Assembly (NCBI GenBank): GCA_052168355.1
Contig: JBQLZQ010000041.1
Span: 1-64,000 of the forward strand
Direction: 5' to 3'
Length of the DNA: 64,000 nt
DNA from: JBQLZQ01 sp052168355
GTDB lineage: Bacteria > Pseudomonadota > Alphaproteobacteria > DSM-16000 > Inquilinaceae
A program made the position numbers and the translations under genes. Of this stretch, positions 24,808-33,194 are shown one piece after another. A model generated the notes under the pieces. It saw only the letters and a program-made list of their open reading frames with translations. It was not told the DNA's origin and did no database searches. Positions within the stretch are counted from its first letter, which is position 1. Each line of letters opens with the position of its first letter.

Positions 24808-26019
24808 CTAAAGCCCAACGAAGACCCTGATGACCACGGCATTCGCGATATCCACGAAGAAGGCCGACACCAGAGGAAGGATGATAAAGGCGGTCGGCGC
24901 GGCGCCGTACCGTTTCGTCACCGCCGACATATTGGCGATGGCGGTCGGTGTGGCGCCGAGGGCGAACCCGGCAAAGCCGGAACTGAGGACGGCGGCGTCG
25001 TAGCTTGCGCCCATCGCCCTGAAAAAGAAAAAGACGATAAACGCGACGGTGATGACGACCTGGAGAGAAAGCACGACCAGCAGTGGCCCCCCAAGCCCCG
25101 TAAGCGTCCAGAGCTGCATGCTCATCAGCGACATCGCGATGAAGACGGACAGGCAATAGTCCGATACGACCGCCAGCGCCCTGGTCCGCGCCGGCCATGG
25201 CAGGGACGGGAAGAGATGGGGGACCGTGTTGGACAGGATGATCCCGGCGATCAGGCACGGCACGAAGAGGGGCAGCTTGAAGCCAGCGGCCGCGATGGCC
25301 TCGTTGGCGACGTAGCCGAGGATGACCGCCACGTGAGCGGCCAGCAGACTGCGCATCAGGCTGACGTGGTTGACGACATCGTCGACCCATGTTTCCTCGC
25401 GATAAGGGAGACCGACCACAAGGCCGTCGGAGGGTTCGGGCCAAAGCCGGCGCCGCGTGATCAGAAATTTCGCGATCGGCCCTCCGATCAAGGCGGCGAA
25501 GATAAGGCCAAGCGTCGCCGCGGCCACACCGATTTCCGCCGCGGCGGCGAAATCCGCTTCCGTCTCGATCGTCGGCCCCCAGGCGATGGCCGTGGCGTGA
25601 CCGCCGATCAGCGATGCGGATCCCAGAAGAACGCCGGCCGCCTTCGGCAGGTCGAACCCGACCGCGCCGATCAGGCCGACCACGTTCTGCAGCACCATGA
25701 AGGCCAGGGTAAGCCCGAGCAGGATGACCAATTGCCGTCCGCCCGCGAACAGGTCGGCGATCCGCGCATTGAGCCCGATGCAGGCGAAGAAGATCACCAA
25801 AAGTTCATCTCGGACGGCAAGGTCGAACTGGATTTCCTGACCGGAGACGCCAAACCAAGCCCAGACCAGAAGGGCGACGGCGAGGCCGCCGGAAACGGGC
25901 TCCGGAATGCTGTAGTTCCTCAGGAACGCCACGCGCCGGGCGAGGAAGGCCCCGAGAAAGAACACCACGAACCCGATGGTCACGCTGACAAAAGGCGGGG
26001 CCGCCACAGTTTCCGTCAT
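24808..26019 (-). CDS. gltS: GltS-type sodium/glutamate symporter
   Basis: Inner-membrane Na+-coupled carboxylate transporter of 403 residues with about ten hydrophobic helices in two inverted halves. GltS-type motifs are visible: IPEPVSGGLAVALLVWAW, LVIFFACIGLNARI, GGHATAIAWGPTIE and near the end GFALGATPTAIANMSAVTKRYGAAPTAFIILPLVSAFFVDIANA. The second is the typical re-entrant loop GATPTAxANM. The start at 26019 is the first ATG consistent with the N-terminal helix. It converges with the YjbR gene, with two palindromes between them. Confidence 0.88.
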   Translation of the reverse strand: MTETVAAPPFVSVTIGFVVFFLGAFLARRVAFLRNYSIPEPVSGGLAVALLVWAWFGVSGQEIQFDLAVRDELLVIFFACIGLNARIADLFAGGRQLVILLGLTLAFMVLQNVVGLIGAVGFDLPKAAGVLLGSASLIGGHATAIAWGPTIETEADFAAAAEIGVAAATLGLIFAALIGGPIAKFLITRRRLWPEPSDGLVVGLPYREETWVDDVVNHVSLMRSLLAAHVAVILGYVANEAIAAAGFKLPLFVPCLIAGIILSNTVPHLFPSLPWPARTRALAVVSDYCLSVFIAMSLMSMQLWTLTGLGGPLLVVLSLQVVITVAFIVFFFFRAMGASYDAAVLSSGFAGFALGATPTAIANMSAVTKRYGAAPTAFIILPLVSAFFVDIANAVVIRVFVGL

Positions 26020-26344
26020 GCGAAGTCTTCCCGTTTCGAGGTAAGGGCTCCAGGCGTTGCCGTGGGGTATGTGACCAGGGAGGGTCCGCAGATCAACCAG
26101 CCGATGCGCCCCCAACCCAGGAAATCCGTGTCGCCGGCCGCAATCCCCGCCCGGGCGCGTTCCGAGATAGGCGGTAACCTTGGTGCGACCCTTCGTTCCC
26201 GATCGGCCAATTCTGGAACAAGCGTTGCGCGAGAGGCTTTGCCTCCGTCGCGGGCTTCGTGTAGCATTTTTCGGCCAGGCCGCTTGGCGGTGTTCCGACG
26301 GCGACAAGAAAAATGCTCCAAAGGAGCGGTGTGGGGAGGACGGG
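26020..26344 (+). promoter_or_regulatory. Control region of the sugar ABC operon with two inverted repeats
   Basis: A 325-bp gap without a convincing gene. It holds GTTCC-N15-GGAAC at 26196-26220, the same arms and spacing as the site upstream of iolG, and a wider inverted repeat AGCATTTTTC (26263-26272) / GAAAAATGCT (26308-26317). The ribosome-binding site GGGGAGG follows at about 26332-26339. These are good candidates for RpiR operators or an mRNA stem in the leader. Confidence 0.55.
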
Positions 26345-27085
26345 ATGGCTCTGCTCGAGTTGCGCGACATCTCAAAGCATTTCGGCGCCATCCGGGCGCT
26401 CGACGGGATCAACTTCACCATCAAGCCGGGCCAGGCGCTGGGGCTGATGGGCGACAACGGCGCGGGCAAGTCGACCCTGGTCAAGATCATGGCCGGCAAC
26501 TTCCCGCCGTCCCACGGCGAGGTCCTGCTCGAGGGCCGCCCGGTGCACTTCCATAAACCCATCGACGCCCGCGAGCACGGGATCGAGGTTGTTTATCAGG
26601 ATCTGGCGCTGTGCGACAATCTGACGGCGGCGGCCAACGTGTTCCTGGGACGCGAGGCCAAGAAGCGGTTCGGGCCGTTCAAGGTGCTGGATTATGCGAC
26701 CATGTACGAGCGGGCGGCCGCCCTGTTCGCCGAGCTGAAGTCCGAGACCCGCCCGCGCGATCTGGTCCGCCAGATGTCCGGCGGTCAGCGTCAGGCCGTG
26801 GCCATCGCCCGTACGCGGCTGTCGGAAGCCAAGTTGGTGCTGATGGACGAACCGACAGCGGCGATCAGCGTGCGCCAGGTGGCCGAGGTGTTGGATCTCA
26901 TCCGGCGTCTTATCGACAAGGGCATGGCGGTGATCCTGATCAGCCACCGGATGCCGGACGTGTTTTCCGTCTGCGACCGGGTGATGGTGATGCGGCGCGG
27001 CCGCATGGTGGCCGACAAGCTCGTCGCCGACAGCTCGCCCGAGGAAGTGACGGGGTTGATCACCGGCGCCATAGAGACCGCGTGA
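26345..27085 (+). CDS. Sugar ABC transporter ATP-binding protein (FrcA-like, single domain)
   Basis: ATPase subunit of a carbohydrate importer, 246 residues with one ABC domain: Walker A GDNGAGKST near 35-43, Q-loop VVYQDLALCDNLTAAANVFLGRE, signature QMSGGQRQAVAIAR near 141-154, Walker B LVLMDEPTAA and switch His in LISHRM. Most RbsA-type ATPases are double-domain proteins of about 500 residues; the single-domain type is found in fructose (FrcA) and some inositol systems. ATG 26345 is chosen for its GGGGAGG site. First of three operon genes. Confidence 0.92.
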   Translation: MALLELRDISKHFGAIRALDGINFTIKPGQALGLMGDNGAGKSTLVKIMAGNFPPSHGEVLLEGRPVHFHKPIDAREHGIEVVYQDLALCDNLTAAANVFLGREAKKRFGPFKVLDYATMYERAAALFAELKSETRPRDLVRQMSGGQRQAVAIARTRLSEAKLVLMDEPTAAISVRQVAEVLDLIRRLIDKGMAVILISHRMPDVFSVCDRVMVMRRGRMVADKLVADSSPEEVTGLITGAIETA

Positions 27086-27116
27086 TGAACGGGGACAGTC
27101 GAAAGGGGCGGCGCGG

Positions 27117-28118
27117 ATGAGCGGTGTGGATCTGTCGCTGAAGGATGTCGCCCAGCAGCGCGAGAGCGGGCCGCTGCGCGCCCTCCTGTCGAGCCAGCCG
27201 TTCTGGGTGCTGATGGCGGTGCTGATCATCTGCATCGTCATGTCGATGACCACCGACACCTTCGCCAGCCGCGAAAACCTGTTCAACATCACCCGCAACT
27301 TCGCCTTTATCGGCATCATCGCGCTGGGCATGACGGCGGTCATCATCACCGCCGGGATCGACCTGTCGGTCGGGTCGGTCATGGGCCTGTCGGGGATCGT
27401 CGCCGGCCTGGTACTGGAGGCGGGATACCCGCTGGTCGTGGGCGCCGGCGTCGGGCTGCTGGTGGCGCTGGCGGCCGGGGCGGTCAACGGCGTGCTGATC
27501 GCCTATCTGAAGCTGTCGCCGTTCGTCGTGACCCTGGGCATGCTCAGCATCGCGCGCAGCCTGGCCCTGGTCGTGTCCAACAACCAGATGGTCTACCAGT
27601 TCGGCCCGGACGAGGATCTCTACCTGGCCATCGGCGGCGGCACCGTGCTGGGCGTGGCCAACCCGGTTTGGGTGCTGATCATCCTGTCGCTGCTGTTCGC
27701 CTGGCTGTTCCATTTCACGGCCTGGGGCCGGCACGTCTACGCCATCGGCGGCAACGAGCAGGCGGCGCGCCTGACCGGCGTGCCGGTGGAACGGATCAAA
27801 GTCTCGGTCTACATGCTGTGCAGCCTGATGGCGGGGCTGGCGGCGGTGCTGATGGTCGGCTGGCTGGGGGCGGTGACCAACGCGCTGGGCATGACCTACG
27901 AACTGCGCGTCATCGCCGCCACGGTGATCGGCGGCGCCAACCTGATGGGCGGCCAGGGCGGGGCCTTCGGCGCGATGATTGGCGCCGCCCTGATCGAGGT
28001 GATCCGCAACGGCCTGTTGCTGGCCGGCGTCGACCCCTATTGGCAGGGCGCCTTTGTCGGCCTGTTCATCATTCTGGCGGTGCTGCTGGAACGAATCCGC
28101 GGACGCCAGTCGGGATAA
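27117..28118 (+). CDS. Sugar ABC transporter permease (RbsC/FrcC-like)
   Basis: Membrane subunit of the carbohydrate importer, 333 residues with 8-10 helices. The family segments FAFIGIIALGMTAVIITAGIDLSVGSVMGLSGIVAG, FVVTLGMLSIARSLALV, GRHVYAIGGNEQAARLTGVPVERIKVSVYMLC and VIGGANLMGGQGGAFGAMIGAALIEVIRNGLLLAGVDPYWQG are all present. It begins 31 bp after the ATPase gene. The substrate is likely a sugar or cyclitol, given the neighbouring IolG-like dehydrogenase. Confidence 0.95.
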   Translation: MSGVDLSLKDVAQQRESGPLRALLSSQPFWVLMAVLIICIVMSMTTDTFASRENLFNITRNFAFIGIIALGMTAVIITAGIDLSVGSVMGLSGIVAGLVLEAGYPLVVGAGVGLLVALAAGAVNGVLIAYLKLSPFVVTLGMLSIARSLALVVSNNQMVYQFGPDEDLYLAIGGGTVLGVANPVWVLIILSLLFAWLFHFTAWGRHVYAIGGNEQAARLTGVPVERIKVSVYMLCSLMAGLAAVLMVGWLGAVTNALGMTYELRVIAATVIGGANLMGGQGGAFGAMIGAALIEVIRNGLLLAGVDPYWQGAFVGLFIILAVLLERIRGRQSG

Positions 28119-28167
28119 TCCGGCCGGGCGCGGGTAAAGTGTGCTCTTAATGGGAGGAAACAATACG

Positions 28168-29163
28168 ATGAGAACGTTGATATTATCGGTCGCGACGGCC
28201 GCCGTTCTGGCGATGCCGGTGGCGGCCATGGCCCAGGACACGATGACCTTCGCCCTGGTGCCCAAGGCGATGAACAACCCGTTCTTCGATCTGGCGCGGG
28301 ACGGCTGCATGCAGGCGCAGGAAGAACTCGACAATGTCGAGTGCCTGTATATCGGCCCGGGCGAGCATACCGAGCAGGAGCAGATCCAGATCGTGCAGGA
28401 TCTGATCACGCGGCGGGTCGACGGCATCGCCGTGGCCCCGTCCAACGCGCCGGCCATGGCCCGCGTGCTGCGCGCGGCGTCGGAGGCGGGCATCCCCGTC
28501 ATCACCTGGGATTCGGACCTGCTGGCCGAGGATGCCGGGCTCAGGGCCACCTATGTCGGGACCAAGAATTACGACATCGGCGTCAACCTGGCCAAGCTGT
28601 TGACGGAGATCAAGCCGGACGGCGGCACGCTGTGCATCCAGTCCGGCGGTGCCGCCGCCGCCAACCACAACGAACGGATGCAGGGCATCCGCGACACCCT
28701 GGCCGGGGTCGAGAGCGCGTCGCCGCCCGGCGAGGCTCTGGATGGCGACAACGGCTGGACCGAGATTGCCGGCTGCCCGCTGTACACCAACGACGACTTC
28801 CCGCTGGCGGTGCAGCAGATGGGCGACATCCTGGCCGCCAACCCGGATCTCGACGCCTTCGTGCCGACCGGCGGGTTCCCGCAGTTCGTGCCGGCCGCCT
28901 ATCGCCAGGTGGCGGAGACCTACGAGGCCAAGATCGCCGACGGCTCCCTGGCCCTGGTGGTCGCCGACACGCTGCCGATGCAGATGGATATCCTGAAGGA
29001 CGGGCTCAGCAAGGGCCAGGTCGGCCAGCGGCCCTACGAGATGGGCTATAGGGCCATGTATATCCTGAAGGATCTGGTCGAGGGCAAGGAGGTCGAGGAT
29101 CCGATCTATACGGGCCTGGACGTCTGCACCCCGGACAACGCCGACAGCTGCCTGTCCGGCTGA
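28168..29163 (+). CDS. Sugar ABC transporter substrate-binding protein
   Basis: Periplasmic binding protein of the ribose-type (peripla_BP_4) family, 331 residues. A Sec signal peptide spans about 1-22 (LAMPVAAMAQD). Then come LVPKAMNNPFFDLARDGCMQAQEEL, IVQDLITRRVDGIAVAPSNAPAMARVLRAASEAGIPVITWDSDL and VGTKNYDIGVNLAKLL, all typical. ATG 28168 has GGGAGG upstream. It is last in the ATPase-permease-binding protein operon and is followed by a clear terminator. Ligand not predictable beyond sugar or polyol. Confidence 0.94.
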   Translation: MRTLILSVATAAVLAMPVAAMAQDTMTFALVPKAMNNPFFDLARDGCMQAQEELDNVECLYIGPGEHTEQEQIQIVQDLITRRVDGIAVAPSNAPAMARVLRAASEAGIPVITWDSDLLAEDAGLRATYVGTKNYDIGVNLAKLLTEIKPDGGTLCIQSGGAAAANHNERMQGIRDTLAGVESASPPGEALDGDNGWTEIAGCPLYTNDDFPLAVQQMGDILAANPDLDAFVPTGGFPQFVPAAYRQVAETYEAKIADGSLALVVADTLPMQMDILKDGLSKGQVGQRPYEMGYRAMYILKDLVEGKEVEDPIYTGLDVCTPDNADSCLSG

Positions 29164-29185
29164 CGGCTACGCGACGCGCGTTTTC

Positions 29186-29219
29186 ACCCGCCGGTGGGGA
29201 AACCCGCCGGCGGGTTTTT
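29186..29219 (+). terminator. Rho-independent terminator of the sugar ABC operon
   Basis: Arms ACCCGCCGGTGGG (29186-29198) and CCCGCCGGCGGGT (29203-29215), one G-T pair, loop GAAA, followed by TTTTT. It sits 22 bp after the binding-protein stop. Confidence 0.88.
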
Positions 29220-29270
29220 CGTGACCGGTACAGGTTTCGTGACCGGTACAGGTTTCGTGGCCGGTACAAG
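29217..29270. repeat. Three tandem 18-bp repeats
   Basis: Unit TTTCGTGACCGGTACAGG at 29217, 29235 and 29253; the third copy has two changes. It follows the terminator directly and precedes the tRNA-Pro 3' end. Each unit contains the palindrome ACCGGT. Confidence 0.9.
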
Positions 29271-29294
29271 GGCGCGAAAAGGATTTGGAAATCA

Positions 29295-29371
29295 TGGTCG
29301 GAGTGAGAGGATTCGAACCTCCGGCCCCTGCCTCCCGAAGACAGTGCTCTACCAGGCTGAGCTACACTCCG
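29295..29371 (-). tRNA. tRNA-Pro (anticodon CGG)
   Basis: A 77-base tRNA with encoded CCA end. The acceptor stem is CGGAGTG / CACTCCG, D-loop AGCCTGGTAGA, anticodon stem CTGTC/GGCAG around loop TTCGGGA (anticodon CGG, reading CCG), and the T-arm GGTTCGAATCC. Discriminator base A is at 29298. Confidence 0.96.
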
Positions 29372-29435
29372 TCCGTGGGGCCGGCTTATAGACCCTCGCG
29401 GCGGCGGGTTCAAGCGCCAGGAGAGGGGGCGCCGG

Positions 29436-30458
29436 TCAGTAATCCCGGCTGACGCAGAAATCGGCGACGTCGTAGAGGGCGGCGGTCAGCGGCGTTCGGG
29501 GAAAGGGGGCGAGGCAGGCCTGCGCGTCCTCGGCGAAGCCGCGGGCGCGGGCGACGCAATCGTCGAGCACGCCGTGGCGCGCCATCAGCGACAGGGCGCG
29601 GCCCAAATCCAGATCGCCCTGGTCGCGGTCCTCCAGGGTGCGGCGCCAGAAGGCGCGGTCCTCCGCCGTGCCGCGCTCGAAGGCGAGGATGGTCGGCAGG
29701 GTGATCTTGCCCTCCCGGAAATCGTCGCCGATGGTCTTGCCCAGACGGCCCTGGAGCGCCGAGTAATCGAGAACGTCGTCAATGAGTTGGAAGGCGATGC
29801 CGAGGTTGAACCCGAAGGCGCGCAGGGCCTCCCGGTCGGCGGCGGGCGCCCCCGCCGCCACGGCCCCGACCTCGCACGCCGCCGCGAACAGGGCCGAGGT
29901 CTTCGACTGGATGACCTCCAAATAGGTGTCCTCGCTGGTGGAGGTGTCGTTGGCGGTGCTGAGTTGCAGAACCTCGCCCTCGGCGATGACGGCGGAGGCG
30001 TCCGACAGGATCTTGAGCACCTCCAGCGAGCCGTTCTCGACCATCAGCTGGAAGGCGCGGGCGAACAGGAAGTCGCCGACCAGCACGCTGGGTTCGTTGC
30101 CGAACATCTCGTTGGCGGAGGCCTGGCCGCGCCGGAGGTCGCTGTCGTCGACCACGTCGTCATGGAGCAGGGTGGCGGTGTGGATGAACTCCACCGCGGC
30201 GGCGAGGCCGATATGGCCGGCGCCCTCGATCCCGCACAACTGGGCGCCCGCCAGGGTCAGCATCGGCCGCAGCCTTTTGCCGCCCGAGGCCACGATATAG
30301 CCGGCAAGCTGGGGGATCAGCGCCACGGGGCTGTCCATCCGGTCCAGAATGGTGCGGTTGACCGCCGCCATGTCCTTGGACACCAGCAGGGACAACCGCT
30401 CCAGCGCCGATGGCTCGGCGAGGGTGGACACGGGGCCGGTTCCGGCAAGAGCGCTCAA
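29436..30458 (-). CDS. ispB: Polyprenyl diphosphate synthase (octaprenyl/decaprenyl type)
   Basis: Trans-prenyltransferase that makes the long isoprenoid chain of ubiquinone. The first Asp-rich motif is LLHDDVVDDSDLRRG and the second FQLIDDVLDYSA; GGKRLRPMLTLAGAQLCG and VEFIHTATLLHDDVVD are typical of IspB/DdsA. No ATG lies near the expected N-terminus. TTG 30458, with GGAG 8 nt upstream, gives about 340 residues; GTG 30431 is an alternative. The open frame runs further 5' to 30752 but there overlaps the divergent DUF2007 gene. Confidence 0.93.
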   Translation of the reverse strand: MSALAGTGPVSTLAEPSALERLSLLVSKDMAAVNRTILDRMDSPVALIPQLAGYIVASGGKRLRPMLTLAGAQLCGIEGAGHIGLAAAVEFIHTATLLHDDVVDDSDLRRGQASANEMFGNEPSVLVGDFLFARAFQLMVENGSLEVLKILSDASAVIAEGEVLQLSTANDTSTSEDTYLEVIQSKTSALFAAACEVGAVAAGAPAADREALRAFGFNLGIAFQLIDDVLDYSALQGRLGKTIGDDFREGKITLPTILAFERGTAEDRAFWRRTLEDRDQGDLDLGRALSLMARHGVLDDCVARARGFAEDAQACLAPFPRTPLTAALYDVADFCVSRDY

Positions 30459-30653
30459 CGGTGCAACTCCATCACAGATACAACTCCATCGGGGCCCGAT
30501 GCGGTGGCTGCCCCCCGTGCGGCAGCCGCTGTCGTTGACGGGGCGGATGGTACCATCCAGCATAGAACCCGGCCACAATGGGTCAAGCCCCGGTCCGAAC
30601 GGGGTCACCTTGATGGCCGGATTGTGTCCAACCGGCCCCGGATGTCCCGGACC
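30459..30653. promoter_or_regulatory. Divergent ispB / DUF2007 upstream region
   Basis: 195 bp between the divergent starts. On the ispB strand an imperfect direct repeat GATGGAGTTG occurs twice, 15 bp apart, the second copy serving as the ispB ribosome-binding site. No clear -35/-10 pair is seen. Confidence 0.35.
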
Positions 30654-30872
30654 ATGAAAGAAATTCTGCGCACCACCGATCCCGTCCGGCTGTCTTGGCT
30701 GACCGCCCTTCTGGCCGATGCCGGCATCGAGGCGGTGGTGCTCGATACCCACACCTCCATCGTCGAGGGCAGCATCGGGGCGATCCCGCGCCGCCTAGTG
30801 GTCGCCGGGGACCAGTACGTCCAGGCCCGGCGCGTGCTGATGGAGGCCGGGGAGGACGACCCGGATGGGTGA
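30654..30872 (+). CDS. DUF2007 domain protein
   Basis: A 72-residue protein covering a DUF2007 (putative prokaryotic signal-transducing) domain: MKEILRTTDPVRLSWLTALLADAGIEAVVLDTHTS, then IGAIPRRLVVAGDQYVQARRVL. The function is unknown; in Rhodospirillales it is commonly encoded upstream of the methyltransferase that follows here. An ATG four codons earlier (30642) is also possible. Its stop overlaps the methyltransferase start by 8 bp, which suggests coupled translation. Confidence 0.88.
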   Translation: MKEILRTTDPVRLSWLTALLADAGIEAVVLDTHTSIVEGSIGAIPRRLVVAGDQYVQARRVLMEAGEDDPDG

Positions 30873-31596
30873 GGCGGCGGCCGCGACCCGGGATTTGCTG
30901 CTGGGCGGACGGGTGACGCTGGCCCAACCGGCCCAAGGCTATCGCGCGGCCATCGACCCCGTTCTGCTGGCCGCCGGGGTGCCGGCGCGGGACGGCGACC
31001 GGGTGCTGGATCTGGGCTGCGGGGTTGGGGCGGCGGCCCTGTGCCTGTTGGCGCGGCGCCCGGATTGTTGGGTGACCGGCCTGGAACTCCAGGGAGATCT
31101 GGCCGACTTGGCGCGGCGCAACGCCGCCGCCGAGCGGTTTATCGTGGTCGAGGGGGATGTCGCCGCGCCGCCGGAGGGGGTTGAGGCGGGGACCTTCGAC
31201 CAGGTCATGGCCAACCCGCCGTACCTGCCCGCCGGCCGCGACACCGCGTCCCCCCACGGTGGCAAGGCCACCGCCAACCAGGAAGGGACGGCCGATCTGG
31301 AGGTCTGGATCGCCGCCGCCCACCGGGCCCTGCGGCCCAAGGGGTCGCTGACCATGATCCATCGGGCCGACCGGTTTGCCGAGGTGTGCGGGCTGCTGAC
31401 GCCGCGCTTTGGCGGTGTCGTGCTGATACCCCTCTGGCCCAAGGACGGCGCGCCGGCCAAGCGGGTCGTGATCCGCGCCCGCAAGGGCGACCGGTCGCCG
31501 GCCACGGTGGCGCCAGGGCTTGTGTTGCACGGGGCCGACGGCGGCTATACGCCGCAGGCCGACGCGGTGCTGCGGGACGCTGCGGCCTTGCCATAA
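30865..31596 (+). CDS. SAM-dependent methyltransferase, TrmN6/YfiC-like
   Basis: A 243-residue class I methyltransferase. Motif I is VLDLGCGVGAAALCL near 48-62, motif IV is the N6-adenine-type VMANPPYLPAG near 112-122. The start LLLGGRVTLAQPAQGYRAAIDPVLLAAG is typical of the tRNA1(Val) A37 N6-methyltransferase group (TrmN6), which modifies the base next to the anticodon. Equally it could be a related rRNA or protein N-methyltransferase; the NPPY motif fits N-methylation. Confidence 0.88.
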   Translation: MGEAAAATRDLLLGGRVTLAQPAQGYRAAIDPVLLAAGVPARDGDRVLDLGCGVGAAALCLLARRPDCWVTGLELQGDLADLARRNAAAERFIVVEGDVAAPPEGVEAGTFDQVMANPPYLPAGRDTASPHGGKATANQEGTADLEVWIAAAHRALRPKGSLTMIHRADRFAEVCGLLTPRFGGVVLIPLWPKDGAPAKRVVIRARKGDRSPATVAPGLVLHGADGGYTPQADAVLRDAAALP

Positions 31597-31615
31597 ATGG
31601 CCAACGGCCGGTCGA

Positions 31616-31741
31616 TCAGACAAACACGGCGACCAGCCCCAGGCCGAAGACGACGCCGAACAGGGATATCGCCAGAACATAGCGCATGACCCCCAGCTCG
31701 ATGCCTTGGCGTGTCTGGGTGGGGTCGAACAGATGTTCCAT
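31616..31741 (-). CDS. Small single-pass membrane protein (41 residues)
   Basis: A short frame not usually called: MEHLFDPTQTRQGIELG, then one hydrophobic helix (VMRYVLAISLFGVVFGLGLVAVFV). The ATG at 31741 has GAGGG at 9 nt upstream. The helix reaches the stop, leaving almost no C-terminal tail. It resembles in size the small subunits found in respiratory complexes (for example aa3-type oxidase subunit IV), but I see no sequence match. It lies between the methyltransferase (convergent) and the S49 peptidase (divergent). Confidence 0.6.
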   Translation of the reverse strand: MEHLFDPTQTRQGIELGVMRYVLAISLFGVVFGLGLVAVFV

Positions 31742-31961
31742 GGTGGTCTTCCCTCAAAGGGGACCGCCAAACGCGGGGTTTCGCCCTGGCATGGTCCCAT
31801 CCAGAGGACATGGCGATTCGCGGACAGGACGTCGCATCAAGAGTTCGCGACGGGGCGTGATCGGACGGCTTTGAAATTCCGCGATTGGCCCCATATGGCT
31901 GAGGACGTCCAGGATGCGACCCGCGCATCTCAGTTCGCTGTCCCCGGTGCGCGAGGCCACG

Positions 31962-32801
31962 ATGACCCTGTTCGACCTTTTTTCCCTTGAGCGCTGGCGG
32001 TCACGGCCGCCGACGGTCGCCGTCGTCCGACTGGAGGGGGCAATCCAGTCCGGCGGAAGGTGGCGGTCGGGGTTGAACCTGGCCAGCATCGCCGGGCCGC
32101 TGGAAAAGGCGTTCGGCGACAAGCGACACACGGCCGTGGCGCTGGCCATCAACTCGCCCGGCGGGTCGCCGGTGCAATCGGCGCTGATCGCCCGCCGCGT
32201 CCGGGAACTGTCGACGGAAAAGGGCAAACCGGTCTACGCCTTTGTCGAGGATGTGGCCGCGTCCGGGGGGTACTGGCTGGCCTGCGCCGGCGACGAGATC
32301 TATGCCGACGAAAGCTCCATCGTCGGTTCCATCGGGGTGATCGCCGCCGGGTTCGGCTTGGACTCGCTTATTGCCCGGATCGGCGTGACCCGCCGTATCT
32401 ATACCGCCGGGACCCGCAAATCGATCCTCGACCCGTTCGAGCCCGAGCGGCCGGAAGACGTGGCCAAGCTGGAAGCGCTGCAACGCAACATCCACAAGGC
32501 GTTCAAGGATCTGGTCCGGGAGCGTCGCGGCGACCGTCTCAAAGCCGACGACGCGGCCCTGTTCGACGGGGAGTTCTGGACCGGCGCCGAAGCGGTGGAT
32601 CTGGGTCTGATCGACGGGCTGGGCCATATGCGCACCGTGCTGCGGCGGAAATACGGGGACAAGGTGCGGCTGCGGGTGGTCGGCGCCCGCAAAAGCCTGT
32701 CGCGTCGCCTGGGGCTGCGAACGGGCGGGGCGGAGTCCTGGCCCGACGACCTGCTGGCGACGGTGGAAGAACGGGCGCTGTGGCAGCGGTTCGGCCTGTG
32801 A
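31962..32801 (+). CDS. S49-family peptidase (SppA/SohB-like)
   Basis: Serine protease of the signal peptide peptidase A family, 279 residues. The Ser/Lys dyad can be placed: S101 in DVAASGGYWLAC and K153 in YTAGTRKSILDPF. The oxyanion-forming segment LAINSPGGSPVQS (60-73) and SIVGSIGVIAAG (118-130) are typical. No membrane anchor is visible, so it resembles the short form that acts in the cytoplasm or on the membrane periphery. ATG 31962 has GAGG 5 nt upstream. Confidence 0.93.
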   Translation: MTLFDLFSLERWRSRPPTVAVVRLEGAIQSGGRWRSGLNLASIAGPLEKAFGDKRHTAVALAINSPGGSPVQSALIARRVRELSTEKGKPVYAFVEDVAASGGYWLACAGDEIYADESSIVGSIGVIAAGFGLDSLIARIGVTRRIYTAGTRKSILDPFEPERPEDVAKLEALQRNIHKAFKDLVRERRGDRLKADDAALFDGEFWTGAEAVDLGLIDGLGHMRTVLRRKYGDKVRLRVVGARKSLSRRLGLRTGGAESWPDDLLATVEERALWQRFGL

Positions 32802-32853
32802 CCGCGTCAGCGGCGCCCTTGACCCGCGACCCGTCGGGCTCCTAAACAACCCC

Positions 32854-33096
32854 ATGTTCAGTCTGCCCAAGCTGCTCGTTCTCGGGTTGATCGTGGCGGT
32901 CGTCTGGTTCGGGTTCAAGGCCCTGGAGCGCGGCGGTCGGGTCCCGCGCGCCGAGGACAAGTCCGACACCAGGAAACTTGGGGCGAAGGACCTGGTCAAG
33001 TGCCGGGTCTGCGGCGTCTATGTGGCCGCCGACGGTCCGCCAGGATGCGGCCGGTCCGACTGTCCCCATGGCGCGGGTGACGCAACCGACGGCTGA
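32854..33096 (+). CDS. Small membrane-anchored protein with C-terminal Cys cluster
   Basis: An 80-residue protein: one N-terminal membrane helix (about 5-24, LPKLLVLGLIVAVVWFGFKAL), a charged linker, then CRVCGVYVAADGPPGCGRSDCPH with five cysteines and a His, a likely zinc ribbon or treble-clef-like site on the cytoplasmic face. Similar PP0621-type small proteins are widespread and of unknown role. It sits 52 bp after the S49 peptidase gene and upstream of glyQ. Confidence 0.85.
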   Translation: MFSLPKLLVLGLIVAVVWFGFKALERGGRVPRAEDKSDTRKLGAKDLVKCRVCGVYVAADGPPGCGRSDCPHGAGDATDG

Positions 33097-33194
33097 GGGC
33101 GCCAATGCCCGGCGTCGGAGGCGTCTTGATCGGCCGATGCCGGGGCATTAGGGTGCGCCGCAAAACCCGCGAACCGCAAGGGCAGACCGATCCA

